Assembly (NCBI GenBank): GCA_041862375.1 | Contig: JBGVTE010000091.1 | Location: 49,557 to 113,556, forward strand | DNA: 64,000 nucleotides | DNA from: WVZL01 sp041862375 | GTDB lineage: Bacteria > Acidobacteriota > Aminicenantia > Aminicenantales > Aminicenantaceae | Reading direction: 5' to 3' | Part shown: positions 26,102 through 33,778 of the stretch, one piece after another | Position numbering within the stretch: position 1 is the stretch's first letter | Layout: every line of letters begins with the position of its first letter | Notes under the pieces: generated by a model | Seen by the model: only the letters and a program-made list of their open reading frames with translations | The model's database searches: none | Told to the model about the DNA's origin: nothing | Made by a program: the position numbers and the translations under genes

Positions 26102-28183
26102 TCAATTTTCACTATTTCCGCTTTTTTTGTATAAACTCCGGTAGAATTCAGTCAGACGTTTATCCCAAATCCGATCATTGAGGATTGTCCAATCGGTTAG
26201 TGTAGTTAATGTCTGAATACGTGATAAAATATTTTCTCTTTCCTTCAGAGGCACATTTATCTTCTTGCCGTCTTCTCTTCTGAAAACTTGGTGAAATTTC
26301 CCTTTCTCGACATAGCAGTCTACCACAATATGTTCATCTATGTAAAAAGCCTTAGGATCTCCTCGTCCATGGTAAGCCAAGTAGTAAGGAAGGTTTCTTT
26401 CTCTCAAAAGGCTTTGTCCTACAAAATGATTTGCAATCTCTATACCCAAAAGGTCTAACACAGTAGGGGCGATATCCACCTGGGCAGCGATTTCTTCGAC
26501 AACCTTACCTTCCTCTACGAGTGGATCATAAATGAAGAGAGGAATATGATAGACGTTAGAAAAATAACTGGGCGTTGAAGGTTCTTCATCCTCTTTCCTC
26601 CGATTGATCCCTGTATCAGCAAATATGAAAAAAAGTGTGTCCCTGAAGTATTTCCTTGTCCGGAGCAGCTTAAATAAATATCCTAGAGCATAGTCAGTAT
26701 AATAAAACGTATTTAAAAATTTTCCATAAAGACCTGTTTCCAACCCGAGTTTGAACTTTTCTCTTGGCACTTCATAAGGAAGATGATTTGTGCTTGTTAT
26801 GATTATAGTAAAAAAGGGCTTAATAGTCTTATCCATGATATCAACAGCTTTTCTCATCAATTCCTCATCAGAATAAGCCCAGCCTGCCATCTCACTATTA
26901 ACCGGAAACGAATATTTATCCACAATATGAACATCTCCATGCCGATGGAAAAAAAGCCTTGTGTTATCAAAATCTGCAGACCAGGTATTGATCCAATAGC
27001 TGCTGTAGCCAAAGAGACGCAATACTTCAGGAAGGGAAAAGAGCTCAACCTGAGAATGGTCTCTCATTAAGTTGACACCTTTAAAGATATCGTAGAAAGA
27101 AGCAATGGAAGCAAGCTGAGCTCCTGCAGTTAAATCAGCATGTCCATAGAAATTTTTATACAGAATACTTTTAGAGGCTAGCTTATTAAAATTAGGAGTT
27201 ATGGAGTAAGGTCCTCCGAAAATATCAATTTCTCTTGTTCTGAATCCTTCAAGAATTAAAAAGACGACATTGCGCCTTGTTACTGGCTTTTCTTTTCTCG
27301 CTTCTTGCTCACTGCCTTCCTTCTTTGGTAAAAGTCCCATGAGAACAGCATCTCTTCTTGGAATCTTGACGAAAGGATAACTCTCATCATACCAAATATA
27401 TCCTTCCGGCAGGGGGAAGGGGCGCTCTTTTATGTATAAAGTTTTGCTGTTGAGATCCTTTGGTTCTAAAGGTTTTACTTCCAATGTACCCAATAATGAC
27501 CTTTTATCTTGAAAGGTCACCTCCACTTTCTTAAGCTCTTTTGTAGTTCGGAAATATCTGTGAAGCCATGGAATATCCCTTATCATCCAGACGAAATAAT
27601 TGCTCTGATGAAAAGCCCTTCTATCTCCTTTATTTTGGAGTCGATAGCCAATGTAGAAAAAATTAGCCGCAAAGAAAAGCAGTATAAACTGGAAAATCAA
27701 AGCATTCTTTAAAAGTACTTTCTTTTTTCTTAATCTGATGATGAAAACAAGTTGTCCCACAAGAATTAATATGGGAAGAATGAGAAATAAAAACTCCCCT
27801 GGATGAAGCCATAAATCAGAGATCGTAGACTTCCACGTGCCTCCAATATTCCTGAGGTATTCAAAATCAAATAGCCTGAGATTTTCTCTGAAAAAATTTA
27901 CGTACTGAAGATTAGAGTAGCTGGTGATGATAACAATGAGATTTAAGGGGAAAATTAGTATAAAATACACCACCTTGCTTAAAGCTAGAGCTATGTAGGT
28001 AAAGCAGGTCAGAAGAGAAGCCAAAAAAGCATCCTCACAGAAACCTGCAAAGGCTTCAGAAAACGGAAAATTTCCTTCGATATTTTCTGAATAGAGAATA
28101 TAAATCCTCAATGAAACAAAAAAAACAAGGAAAAAAAAGAAGCTAAAAAGAACAATACCGAGTATATTTTTTTCCTTGACCAT
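26102..28183 (-). CDS. LtaS-like membrane phosphoglycerol transferase/sulfatase
   Basis: About 693 residues. Four or five N-terminal membrane segments are followed by an extracytoplasmic alkaline-phosphatase/sulfatase-fold domain from about residue 320: NVVFLILEGFRTREIDIFGG (metal Glu), SITPNFNKLA, an ADLTAGAQ segment that may carry the nucleophile Thr, TIIITSTNHLPYE, LFFIFADTGIN and HIPLFIYDP. The family includes lipoteichoic acid synthase and phosphoethanolamine transferases; in a Gram-negative-type cell, transfer of a phospholipid head group to a periplasmic glycan is likely. The start at 28183 is favoured by AAGG 8 bases before it; the frame could extend to 28261. Confidence 0.8.
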   Translation of the reverse strand: MVKEKNILGIVLFSFFFFLVFFVSLRIYILYSENIEGNFPFSEAFAGFCEDAFLASLLTCFTYIALALSKVVYFILIFPLNLIVIITSYSNLQYVNFFRENLRLFDFEYLRNIGGTWKSTISDLWLHPGEFLFLILPILILVGQLVFIIRLRKKKVLLKNALIFQFILLFFAANFFYIGYRLQNKGDRRAFHQSNYFVWMIRDIPWLHRYFRTTKELKKVEVTFQDKRSLLGTLEVKPLEPKDLNSKTLYIKERPFPLPEGYIWYDESYPFVKIPRRDAVLMGLLPKKEGSEQEARKEKPVTRRNVVFLILEGFRTREIDIFGGPYSITPNFNKLASKSILYKNFYGHADLTAGAQLASIASFYDIFKGVNLMRDHSQVELFSLPEVLRLFGYSSYWINTWSADFDNTRLFFHRHGDVHIVDKYSFPVNSEMAGWAYSDEELMRKAVDIMDKTIKPFFTIIITSTNHLPYEVPREKFKLGLETGLYGKFLNTFYYTDYALGYLFKLLRTRKYFRDTLFFIFADTGINRRKEDEEPSTPSYFSNVYHIPLFIYDPLVEEGKVVEEIAAQVDIAPTVLDLLGIEIANHFVGQSLLRERNLPYYLAYHGRGDPKAFYIDEHIVVDCYVEKGKFHQVFRREDGKKINVPLKERENILSRIQTLTTLTDWTILNDRIWDKRLTEFYRSLYKKSGNSEN

Positions 28184-28297
28184 AAAATGTACCTTAAACA
28201 AAAATTCCTCCAAGGTCAATATCAAATTAAGAACTAAGGAGAGATTGACAATGTATGTCAAATAGTCTATTTTTTGCCCTTGTCCTCTTAGAAATTT

Positions 28298-29578
28298 ATG
28301 AAATACAAAATACGCATAAAAAAGAAAAGGAGACGAAGACGCCTTTATCTTTTTTTCATTCTGGTCCTGATTCTTCTTTTTCTTATAATCCTAATCATAT
28401 TTCCTAAGAAAGAACCTTCAGCTAAAGAAGAGACGCCCAATCCCCTTATACCCCCTCCTGCTCCTTCCCTTAAAGAAGATAAGTATATTATTCAAAAAGG
28501 CTGGACCTTGACTGACATCCTGACTAAACATAGCTTTTCCTCTCCTGAAATACTTGAACTGAGAAAGGAAACAAAACCGATCTATGACTTAGCGAAAATT
28601 AAAGCGGGTCATGAGATTCGAATTCTTTCTGATCAAGATGGAAAGGTTAAGCTGGTAGAATACGACATTGATGAGGCAAATTATCTATTGCTTAAGAAAG
28701 ATGAAGGCATATTTAAAGCAGAAATCAAAGGATTCCCCTACGAGATCAAAGTGTCGATGCTTTTTGGTACGATTGAAGATAATCTTATCTCCGCTGTCAA
28801 TCAACAGAATGAAGAAGATTATCTAGCTCTTTCTTTAGCTGAGCTCTTCGCCTGGGACATTGATTTTTATACTGACCTTCGAAGGGGGGACAATTTTAAA
28901 ATAATCTATGAAAAAAAATATCTTAATAACAAGTTTGCTGGCTACCGAAATATTATCGCGGCTGAGTTCACTAACCAAGGAAATCCATTTCAAGCTTTTC
29001 GCTATACGTATTCTGATACAAAAGAAGTGGACTATTTTTCTCCAGACGGCAACTCATTGAGAAAAGAATTCCTGAAGTCCCCTATAAAGTTTGGAAGAAT
29101 CACATCTCGCTTTAGCTTGAACCGTCTCCATCCTATCCGAAAAGTCTACAGACCTCACTACGGCGTTGACTACGCCGCCATACCAGGTACTCCGGTTCAA
29201 GCCACAGCTGACGGAAAAGTCACCTTTGTTGGCTGGAATGGTGCTTCAGGCCGCATGGTTAGAATCCGCCATAAAAATACCTATGAAACAATGTACCTCC
29301 ATCTCAGAAGGTTCGCAAAGGGAATAAGGAAGGGAGCTAAAGTCAAAGGAGGACAGATCATAGGCTTTGTCGGCTCATCAGGCGAGTCAACTGGTCCCCA
29401 TCTGGATTACAGGATAAAATACAAGGGAAAATACATAAATCCCTTTGCTTGGAGGTTTAAGCCTGTTTCTCCCCTAAGGCCTGAATTTCTCGAAGATTTT
29501 AAAAAGAATATCAAAAAATACTGCCTTGCCTTTGAAACTCTTCAGGTAATATTCTCAAAAACTTCCTCTTTTATTTAA
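28298..29578 (+). CDS. M23-family (LytM-type) cell wall peptidase
   Basis: A 426-residue envelope protein. A very basic start (KKKRRRRR) and one membrane segment (16-35) anchor it. A proline-rich linker, a LysM/OapA-like region (KYIIQKGWTLTDIL) and a helical domain follow, as in MepM. The peptidase domain shows RPHYGVDYAAIPGTPV (HxxxD ligands) and MYLHLRRF (catalytic His). The last motif, normally HLHYE, reads GPHLDYRIK, so the third zinc ligand position is Asp. A role in peptidoglycan cross-link hydrolysis is likely; it could also be a regulator. Confidence 0.85.
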   Translation: MKYKIRIKKKRRRRRLYLFFILVLILLFLIILIIFPKKEPSAKEETPNPLIPPPAPSLKEDKYIIQKGWTLTDILTKHSFSSPEILELRKETKPIYDLAKIKAGHEIRILSDQDGKVKLVEYDIDEANYLLLKKDEGIFKAEIKGFPYEIKVSMLFGTIEDNLISAVNQQNEEDYLALSLAELFAWDIDFYTDLRRGDNFKIIYEKKYLNNKFAGYRNIIAAEFTNQGNPFQAFRYTYSDTKEVDYFSPDGNSLRKEFLKSPIKFGRITSRFSLNRLHPIRKVYRPHYGVDYAAIPGTPVQATADGKVTFVGWNGASGRMVRIRHKNTYETMYLHLRRFAKGIRKGAKVKGGQIIGFVGSSGESTGPHLDYRIKYKGKYINPFAWRFKPVSPLRPEFLEDFKKNIKKYCLAFETLQVIFSKTSSFI

Positions 29579-29778
29579 CTCTACCTCCGCCTCCAGAGCT
29601 GGAGTAGGAGTGCCCTCCTGAATGTCTACCGCTGTCTTGTGCAAGACATTTAGCCCATTGAATATGGTTGCAGAAACACTAATTTTTCCGCAATAACAGA
29701 AAGCACTTCACATCACTAAAATTAAAAAGGTCTGCCACTTGTCACCGAAATGGAGATGCTTTCATGAATTGTTTTTTA

Positions 29779-29808
29779 TTGACAATCAAGAACCAAAAAA
29801 ATTAGAAT
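29779..29808 (+). promoter_or_regulatory. Likely promoter of the FBP aldolase/phosphatase gene
   Basis: A perfect TTGACA and TAGAAT are separated by 18 bases, 36 bases before the ATG. The 200 bases further upstream hold nothing recognisable. Confidence 0.55.
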
Positions 29809-29844
29809 TGATACTCCCTCAAATCCAATGTTAAGGAGGCCTCA

Positions 29845-30945
29845 ATGAAAATAACGCTTAGTGTCCTTAAAGCAGACATAGGAAGTATTGGAGGTCATAT
29901 CACTCCAAGCCAAGCTCTCTTGAACGAGGTAAAAAAATTCGTCAAGGAGAACGGAAAAGATCTATTAATTGATTACTACATCAGTTCAACAGGGGATGAT
30001 ATAGCGATTTTATGTACTCATGAGAGAGGTTTATTAGACGAGAAAATTCATAAGATGGCCTGGGATGCTTTTATAGCTGGAACAGCTGTAGCCAAAAAAC
30101 AAGGGCTCTACGGAGCAGGTCAGGATTTACTGAAAGATGCTTTCAGTGGAAACATAAAAGGCATGGGCCCGGCTGTGGCAGAGATAGAATTCGAAGAACG
30201 ACCTAACGAACCTTTTATCTTTTTTGCCGCGGATAAAACTGATCCGGGAGCTTACAACCTTCCTTTCTACCTCAGTTTCGCTGACCCTATGTATTGTGCT
30301 GGACTGATCTTAAGTCCCAAAATGAGCAGCGGGTTCACCTTTCGCATCATCGATGTTGAACATACAGAAAAAGATAAAACTATTGATCTCAACGCTCCGG
30401 AAGAGCTTTATGACATAGCAGCCTTACTACGAGATAATGAACGTTATGTTATAGAGAGCATTTATTCCCGGGCTACAGGCAATCAGGCTGTTGCAATCTC
30501 GACAACCCGGCTACACAACATAGCTGGAAAATATACCGGAAAGGACGATCCAGTTGCTCTAGCTCGAGTTCAAGGAGAATTTCCTGCCACAGGAGAGGTT
30601 CTAGCTCCGTTTCAGATAGGTCATTACGTAGCCGGCTTCATGAGAGGAAGTCACACAGGACCTTTGATGCCTTGTAAACTGGGCTCAATTATCTCCTTTT
30701 TCGACGGACCTCCAATAGTTACAGGAGCAGCATTTAGTGTAAAAGAAGGAAAGCTTACAGAACCTGCCGATGTTTTTGATCATCCTTACTGGGATCACAT
30801 AAGAGCTCAAATATCAGAAAAAGCAACAGCCATAAGGAGGCAGGGATTTTCTGGAGCAGCAATGCTTCCTTACAGCGAGCTGGAATACGGAGGAATTGTC
30901 GAGAAGCTCGAAAAGCTGGATAAGAAATTCAAGCTGCGTGATTGA
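29845..30945 (+). CDS. fbp: Fructose-1,6-bisphosphate aldolase/phosphatase (class V)
   Basis: A bifunctional gluconeogenic enzyme that joins triose phosphates and dephosphorylates the product to fructose 6-phosphate. The 366-residue protein matches the archaeal-type family throughout: KADIGSIGGHITPS at the start, SSTGDDIAILCTHERG, FFAADKTDPGAYNLP and DGPPIVTGAAFS. Length is typical. A strong AAGGAGG precedes the ATG, and a promoter lies at 29779. It is monocistronic. The family is found in archaea and deep-branching or thermophilic bacteria. Confidence 0.93.
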   Translation: MKITLSVLKADIGSIGGHITPSQALLNEVKKFVKENGKDLLIDYYISSTGDDIAILCTHERGLLDEKIHKMAWDAFIAGTAVAKKQGLYGAGQDLLKDAFSGNIKGMGPAVAEIEFEERPNEPFIFFAADKTDPGAYNLPFYLSFADPMYCAGLILSPKMSSGFTFRIIDVEHTEKDKTIDLNAPEELYDIAALLRDNERYVIESIYSRATGNQAVAISTTRLHNIAGKYTGKDDPVALARVQGEFPATGEVLAPFQIGHYVAGFMRGSHTGPLMPCKLGSIISFFDGPPIVTGAAFSVKEGKLTEPADVFDHPYWDHIRAQISEKATAIRRQGFSGAAMLPYSELEYGGIVEKLEKLDKKFKLRD

Positions 30946-31000
30946 TAAACAACAGATAGATAATTACTTTTCCGACTTTTATCTTTAATTCATTGTATCA

Positions 31001-31447
31001 ATGGAAAAAGACAGGAATCCTGTTCCAACTGTTGACATTATCATCGAAATAAATAGAGAGGATGGTTCTCAAGGCATTGTCCTTATAAAGAGGAAAAACC
31101 CTCCTTATGGATGGGCTCTGCCGGGAGGATTTGTAGATTTAGGTGAATCCTTGGAAAAAGCGGCTGTTAGAGAAGCTAAAGAAGAGACATCCCTGGAAAT
31201 CGAGCTTAAAGCTCAATTTCATACCTATTCTGATCCTAAACGCGATCCACGCCAACACACCATTTCAACAGTCTATGTAGCTGAAGCAAAAGGAAAGCCA
31301 AAAGCTCAAGATGATGCCCAAGATATCGGAATATTTACCCGGGAAGAAATCTCTTTTCCTCTCGCTTTTGATCATTCGAAAATCCTTGCTGACTACTTTG
31401 AGCTAAAGAATAAGGATAATATTCAGGTAAAAGATGAAGGCATTTAA
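31001..31447 (+). CDS. Nudix hydrolase
   Basis: A 148-residue hydrolase of nucleoside diphosphates linked to another group. The complete Nudix box is present: GGFVDLGESLEKAAVREAKE, then ETSLEI. The KRKNPPYGWALPGG start resembles ADP-ribose or 8-oxo-dGTP pyrophosphatases. Its last codons overlap the next small gene, suggesting coupling. Confidence 0.9.
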   Translation: MEKDRNPVPTVDIIIEINREDGSQGIVLIKRKNPPYGWALPGGFVDLGESLEKAAVREAKEETSLEIELKAQFHTYSDPKRDPRQHTISTVYVAEAKGKPKAQDDAQDIGIFTREEISFPLAFDHSKILADYFELKNKDNIQVKDEGI

Positions 31448-31700
31448 AATGGAAAATGATGAGGATAAAAATAAAATCAGAGATATGAGATTGAAAGAGG
31501 TCCATAAAGTTTGGGGCCAAGCTGAAGCAGATGTCATCAAAAGCTTTTTTGAAAGCCACGGGATTTTCTGTGTTCTAAGAGGAAAAGTTGCTCACTCAGT
31601 ACATCCATTCACTGCAGATGGCTTGGGTGAAATAAAAATCTTTGTCTCTGAAAAAGACTACAAACTCGCTAAAAAGCTCCTTAACCTAGATGCTCTATAG
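31434..31700 (+). CDS. DUF2007-family small protein
   Basis: An 88-residue protein whose core (AEADVIKSFFESHGIFCVLR ... EIKIFVSEKDYKLAKKLL) matches the DUF2007 pattern of a ferredoxin-like fold, sometimes called putative signal-transducing protein. Function unknown. ATG 31434 has AGGT upstream; an ATG at 31449 has AAGG 8 bases upstream and is equally possible. Confidence 0.7.
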   Translation: MKAFKMENDEDKNKIRDMRLKEVHKVWGQAEADVIKSFFESHGIFCVLRGKVAHSVHPFTADGLGEIKIFVSEKDYKLAKKLLNLDAL

Positions 31701-32045
31701 TTTTATAACCTCGATCAGGAATCCCACTTCTATTTCTCATCTTGAAATGGGGCTGATGATTGCTCACTCAGTTAGTCGAGATTTTCAGTCTATCCGAACC
31801 TTCGATAAATACTTTTTTAGAGCGAAATTCTCTACATAGATCAATTACCACAAAAAGTAGGGCATAAATAAAAACAAAAATCCTGCCAGATTAAAAATAT
31901 TATAAAATTTTTACATCCTTGAACTACTGACACACTTATTTCTGAATAACCACTAAAATTTAGATCCCCTATATTGTAGCTATTTTTCATTGTCTACAAT
32001 ATGTAGAAAATAAAAAAAATAACTTGTTTTTTTTGTTTTTTTTCC
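31701..32045. other. AT-rich gap before the dcw cluster
   Basis: No gene is seen. It contains one perfect inverted repeat, ATATTGTAG / CTACAATAT (31971-32002, 14-base loop), about 45 bases upstream of the -35 box of the mraZ promoter. It may be an operator or a terminator-like hairpin for the upstream genes. Nothing else was recognised. Confidence 0.5.
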
Positions 32046-32074
32046 TTGACATTTAGCTATTTCTCTCTTATATT
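32046..32074 (+). promoter_or_regulatory. Promoter of the dcw cluster
   Basis: A perfect TTGACA and TATATT separated by exactly 17 bases, about 35 bases before mraZ. It is the best sigma-70-type match I noticed in the window. Confidence 0.8.
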
Positions 32075-32087
32075 GACTCGTAGAAAA

Positions 32088-32112
32088 TGGGACAAAATGG
32101 GATAAAGTGGGA
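32088..32112 (+). promoter_or_regulatory. MraZ operator (three TGGGA repeats)
   Basis: TGGGA occurs at 32088, 32098 and 32108, each exactly 10 bases apart, the known spacing of MraZ boxes (TGGGN-N5 repeats). The third repeat overlaps the predicted mraZ start codon at 32107, or the ribosome site of the TTG at 32116. MraZ should therefore repress its own operon here. Confidence 0.85.
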
Positions 32113-32574
32113 AAATTGTTAATCGGAAGCTACGCAGCAAAACTTGACAAGAGCGGTCGGATCAAAATACCAGAAAAATTCCGGGCTGTTATAGAAGAAG
32201 AATACGGAAAAGAATTATTCATCACTTCCTTAACTGAGGATTCTTGCCAGATATATCCTCTTTCAGTATGGCAAAAATTAACCGGTATCGCCTCAGAGGG
32301 CGCCGTGCATCTGAAGCCTCTTGTTAGAAACTTCATGATCCGTGTCAACAGGCTAGGCAACAAATATGAAATCGACTCTAAAGGCCGTGTGTTAATAAGC
32401 CAAGCTATAAGGGATAAAGCCCAACTGGAAGAAGAAGTTGAAGTTATAGGGCTTTCTAATCATCTTGAAGTCTGGAATAAGAAAAGTCTCGACGACAAGC
32501 TTAAAGAAAAACCCCTGACTGATGAAGATTTTGAAATTATCTCTGAACTTGAAGTAAAAGGGAACCCTAAATGA
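32107..32574 (+). CDS. mraZ: Transcriptional regulator MraZ
   Basis: First gene of the dcw cluster and its autorepressor. The 155-residue protein has two AbrB-like swapped-hairpin domains: LDKSGRIKIPEKFR near residue 14 and IDSKGRVLISQAIR near residue 92. The start is GTG 32107 or, better matching the family (M-x-x-G-x-Y), TTG 32116. Its stop overlaps the rsmH ATG by 4 bases. Confidence 0.92.
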   Translation: MGKLLIGSYAAKLDKSGRIKIPEKFRAVIEEEYGKELFITSLTEDSCQIYPLSVWQKLTGIASEGAVHLKPLVRNFMIRVNRLGNKYEIDSKGRVLISQAIRDKAQLEEEVEVIGLSNHLEVWNKKSLDDKLKEKPLTDEDFEIISELEVKGNPK

Positions 32575-33467
32575 ATGGAAGTGGGCATACTCCAGCCCTC
32601 CTGGAGGAATTATTAAACTATCTAGATATTAACAGAAAGGGAGTCTATATAGACTGCACATTAGGGTTGGGAGGCCATGCCCTCGAAATTCTTAAAAGAA
32701 ATCCTAAGGCTACACTCATTGGCTTTGATATTGACGAAAAGTCGCTGATAAAAGCTAAAGAGAAACTTCAGCTATACTCGAACAGGGTAATACTCTATCA
32801 TTCCGATTTCAGGTATCTGCCTGACCTTAAAATCGACTTCCCCAGAGTAAAAGGAATTTTCCTGGATTTTGGTCTTTCCTCCTTCCAGCTTGATTCTCCA
32901 GAGAGAGGATTCAGCTATAGCCTTGAAGGACCTCTTGATATGAGGATGGACTTCAGGAACAAAATAACTGCTTGTAAAGTGGTCAACAAATACTCAGAGC
33001 ACAGGCTGACTCAAATTTTTCGGGAATTCGGGGAGCTTAGGCAAGCCCATAGACTTGCCAGAGAGATCGTCTCCAGGAGAAAAATTAAAAAAATTGAGAC
33101 TACCACTGAGCTATGCAACATAGTTGAAGAAATATATCACTGGAAACCTCAAAGAGGTAAAATTCATCCAGCCGCAAAGGCTTTTCAAGCAATTAGAATC
33201 GAAGTCAACCAGGAATTAAAAAGCCTCTCAGGTTTCTTAGAGAGGATTGCTCAAAAAATTCCCTTGGAGTCGCGCATTGCGGCTATATCTTTTCATTCCC
33301 TAGAAGACAGAATAATAAAACATACTTTTGTAGATCTAGCCACTCCAAATCATCGTTATCCACTTCTGAAAATTTTGACCAAAAAGCCTGTCACTCCCTC
33401 CCAAGATGAAATTACTCTTAATTTTAGAGCACGGTCAGCGAAATTAAGAGTAGCTGAGAAAGTCTAA
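32571..33467 (+). CDS. rsmH: 16S rRNA m4C1402 methyltransferase RsmH
   Basis: An S-adenosylmethionine-dependent enzyme methylating N4 of C1402 of 16S rRNA. The 298-residue protein begins with the truncated HTPALLEELL motif and shows DCTLGLGGHA (SAM site), FLDFGLSSFQLDSPERGFSY, DMRMD and, near the end, SFHSLEDRIIK. Family length and motifs are complete. It overlaps mraZ and abuts ftsL. Confidence 0.95.
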   Translation: MNGSGHTPALLEELLNYLDINRKGVYIDCTLGLGGHALEILKRNPKATLIGFDIDEKSLIKAKEKLQLYSNRVILYHSDFRYLPDLKIDFPRVKGIFLDFGLSSFQLDSPERGFSYSLEGPLDMRMDFRNKITACKVVNKYSEHRLTQIFREFGELRQAHRLAREIVSRRKIKKIETTTELCNIVEEIYHWKPQRGKIHPAAKAFQAIRIEVNQELKSLSGFLERIAQKIPLESRIAAISFHSLEDRIIKHTFVDLATPNHRYPLLKILTKKPVTPSQDEITLNFRARSAKLRVAEKV

Positions 33468-33766
33468 TGATAAGAAAGAAATTCGGCAAAAGGGAGATAG
33501 GAATAGGCATTCTATCTGCATTAGCTGTCATCTCTATTTTAACATTCTACATCTGGCATCAAATGGAATCCATCCGGATAGGGTATGAAATAAGAGATCT
33601 GGAAGAGAGATTAGCGGCCCTGAAAGAAGAAGTAAAAGCATTACAAGCAAAAAAATCATTTCTTCTCTCCCTCAAAAGAATTGAAAAAATTGCCACAAAA
33701 GAACTTAAGCTCGCTTCCCCAAAAGAGGAACAGCTTGTCTATGACGACTTCATTCCTTTCCCTTAG
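33467..33766 (+). CDS. ftsL: Cell division protein FtsL
   Basis: A 99-residue bitopic protein: basic N-terminus, one membrane segment (IGILSALAVISILTFYIW), then a short periplasmic coiled coil (IRDLEERLAALKEEVKALQ) and a KELKLASPKEEQLV end. Primary sequence is poorly conserved in FtsL; the call rests on this layout and the position between rsmH and ftsI. It shares one base with the rsmH stop. Confidence 0.85.
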   Translation: MIRKKFGKREIGIGILSALAVISILTFYIWHQMESIRIGYEIRDLEERLAALKEEVKALQAKKSFLLSLKRIEKIATKELKLASPKEEQLVYDDFIPFP

Positions 33767-33778
33767 CACATTAATGTC

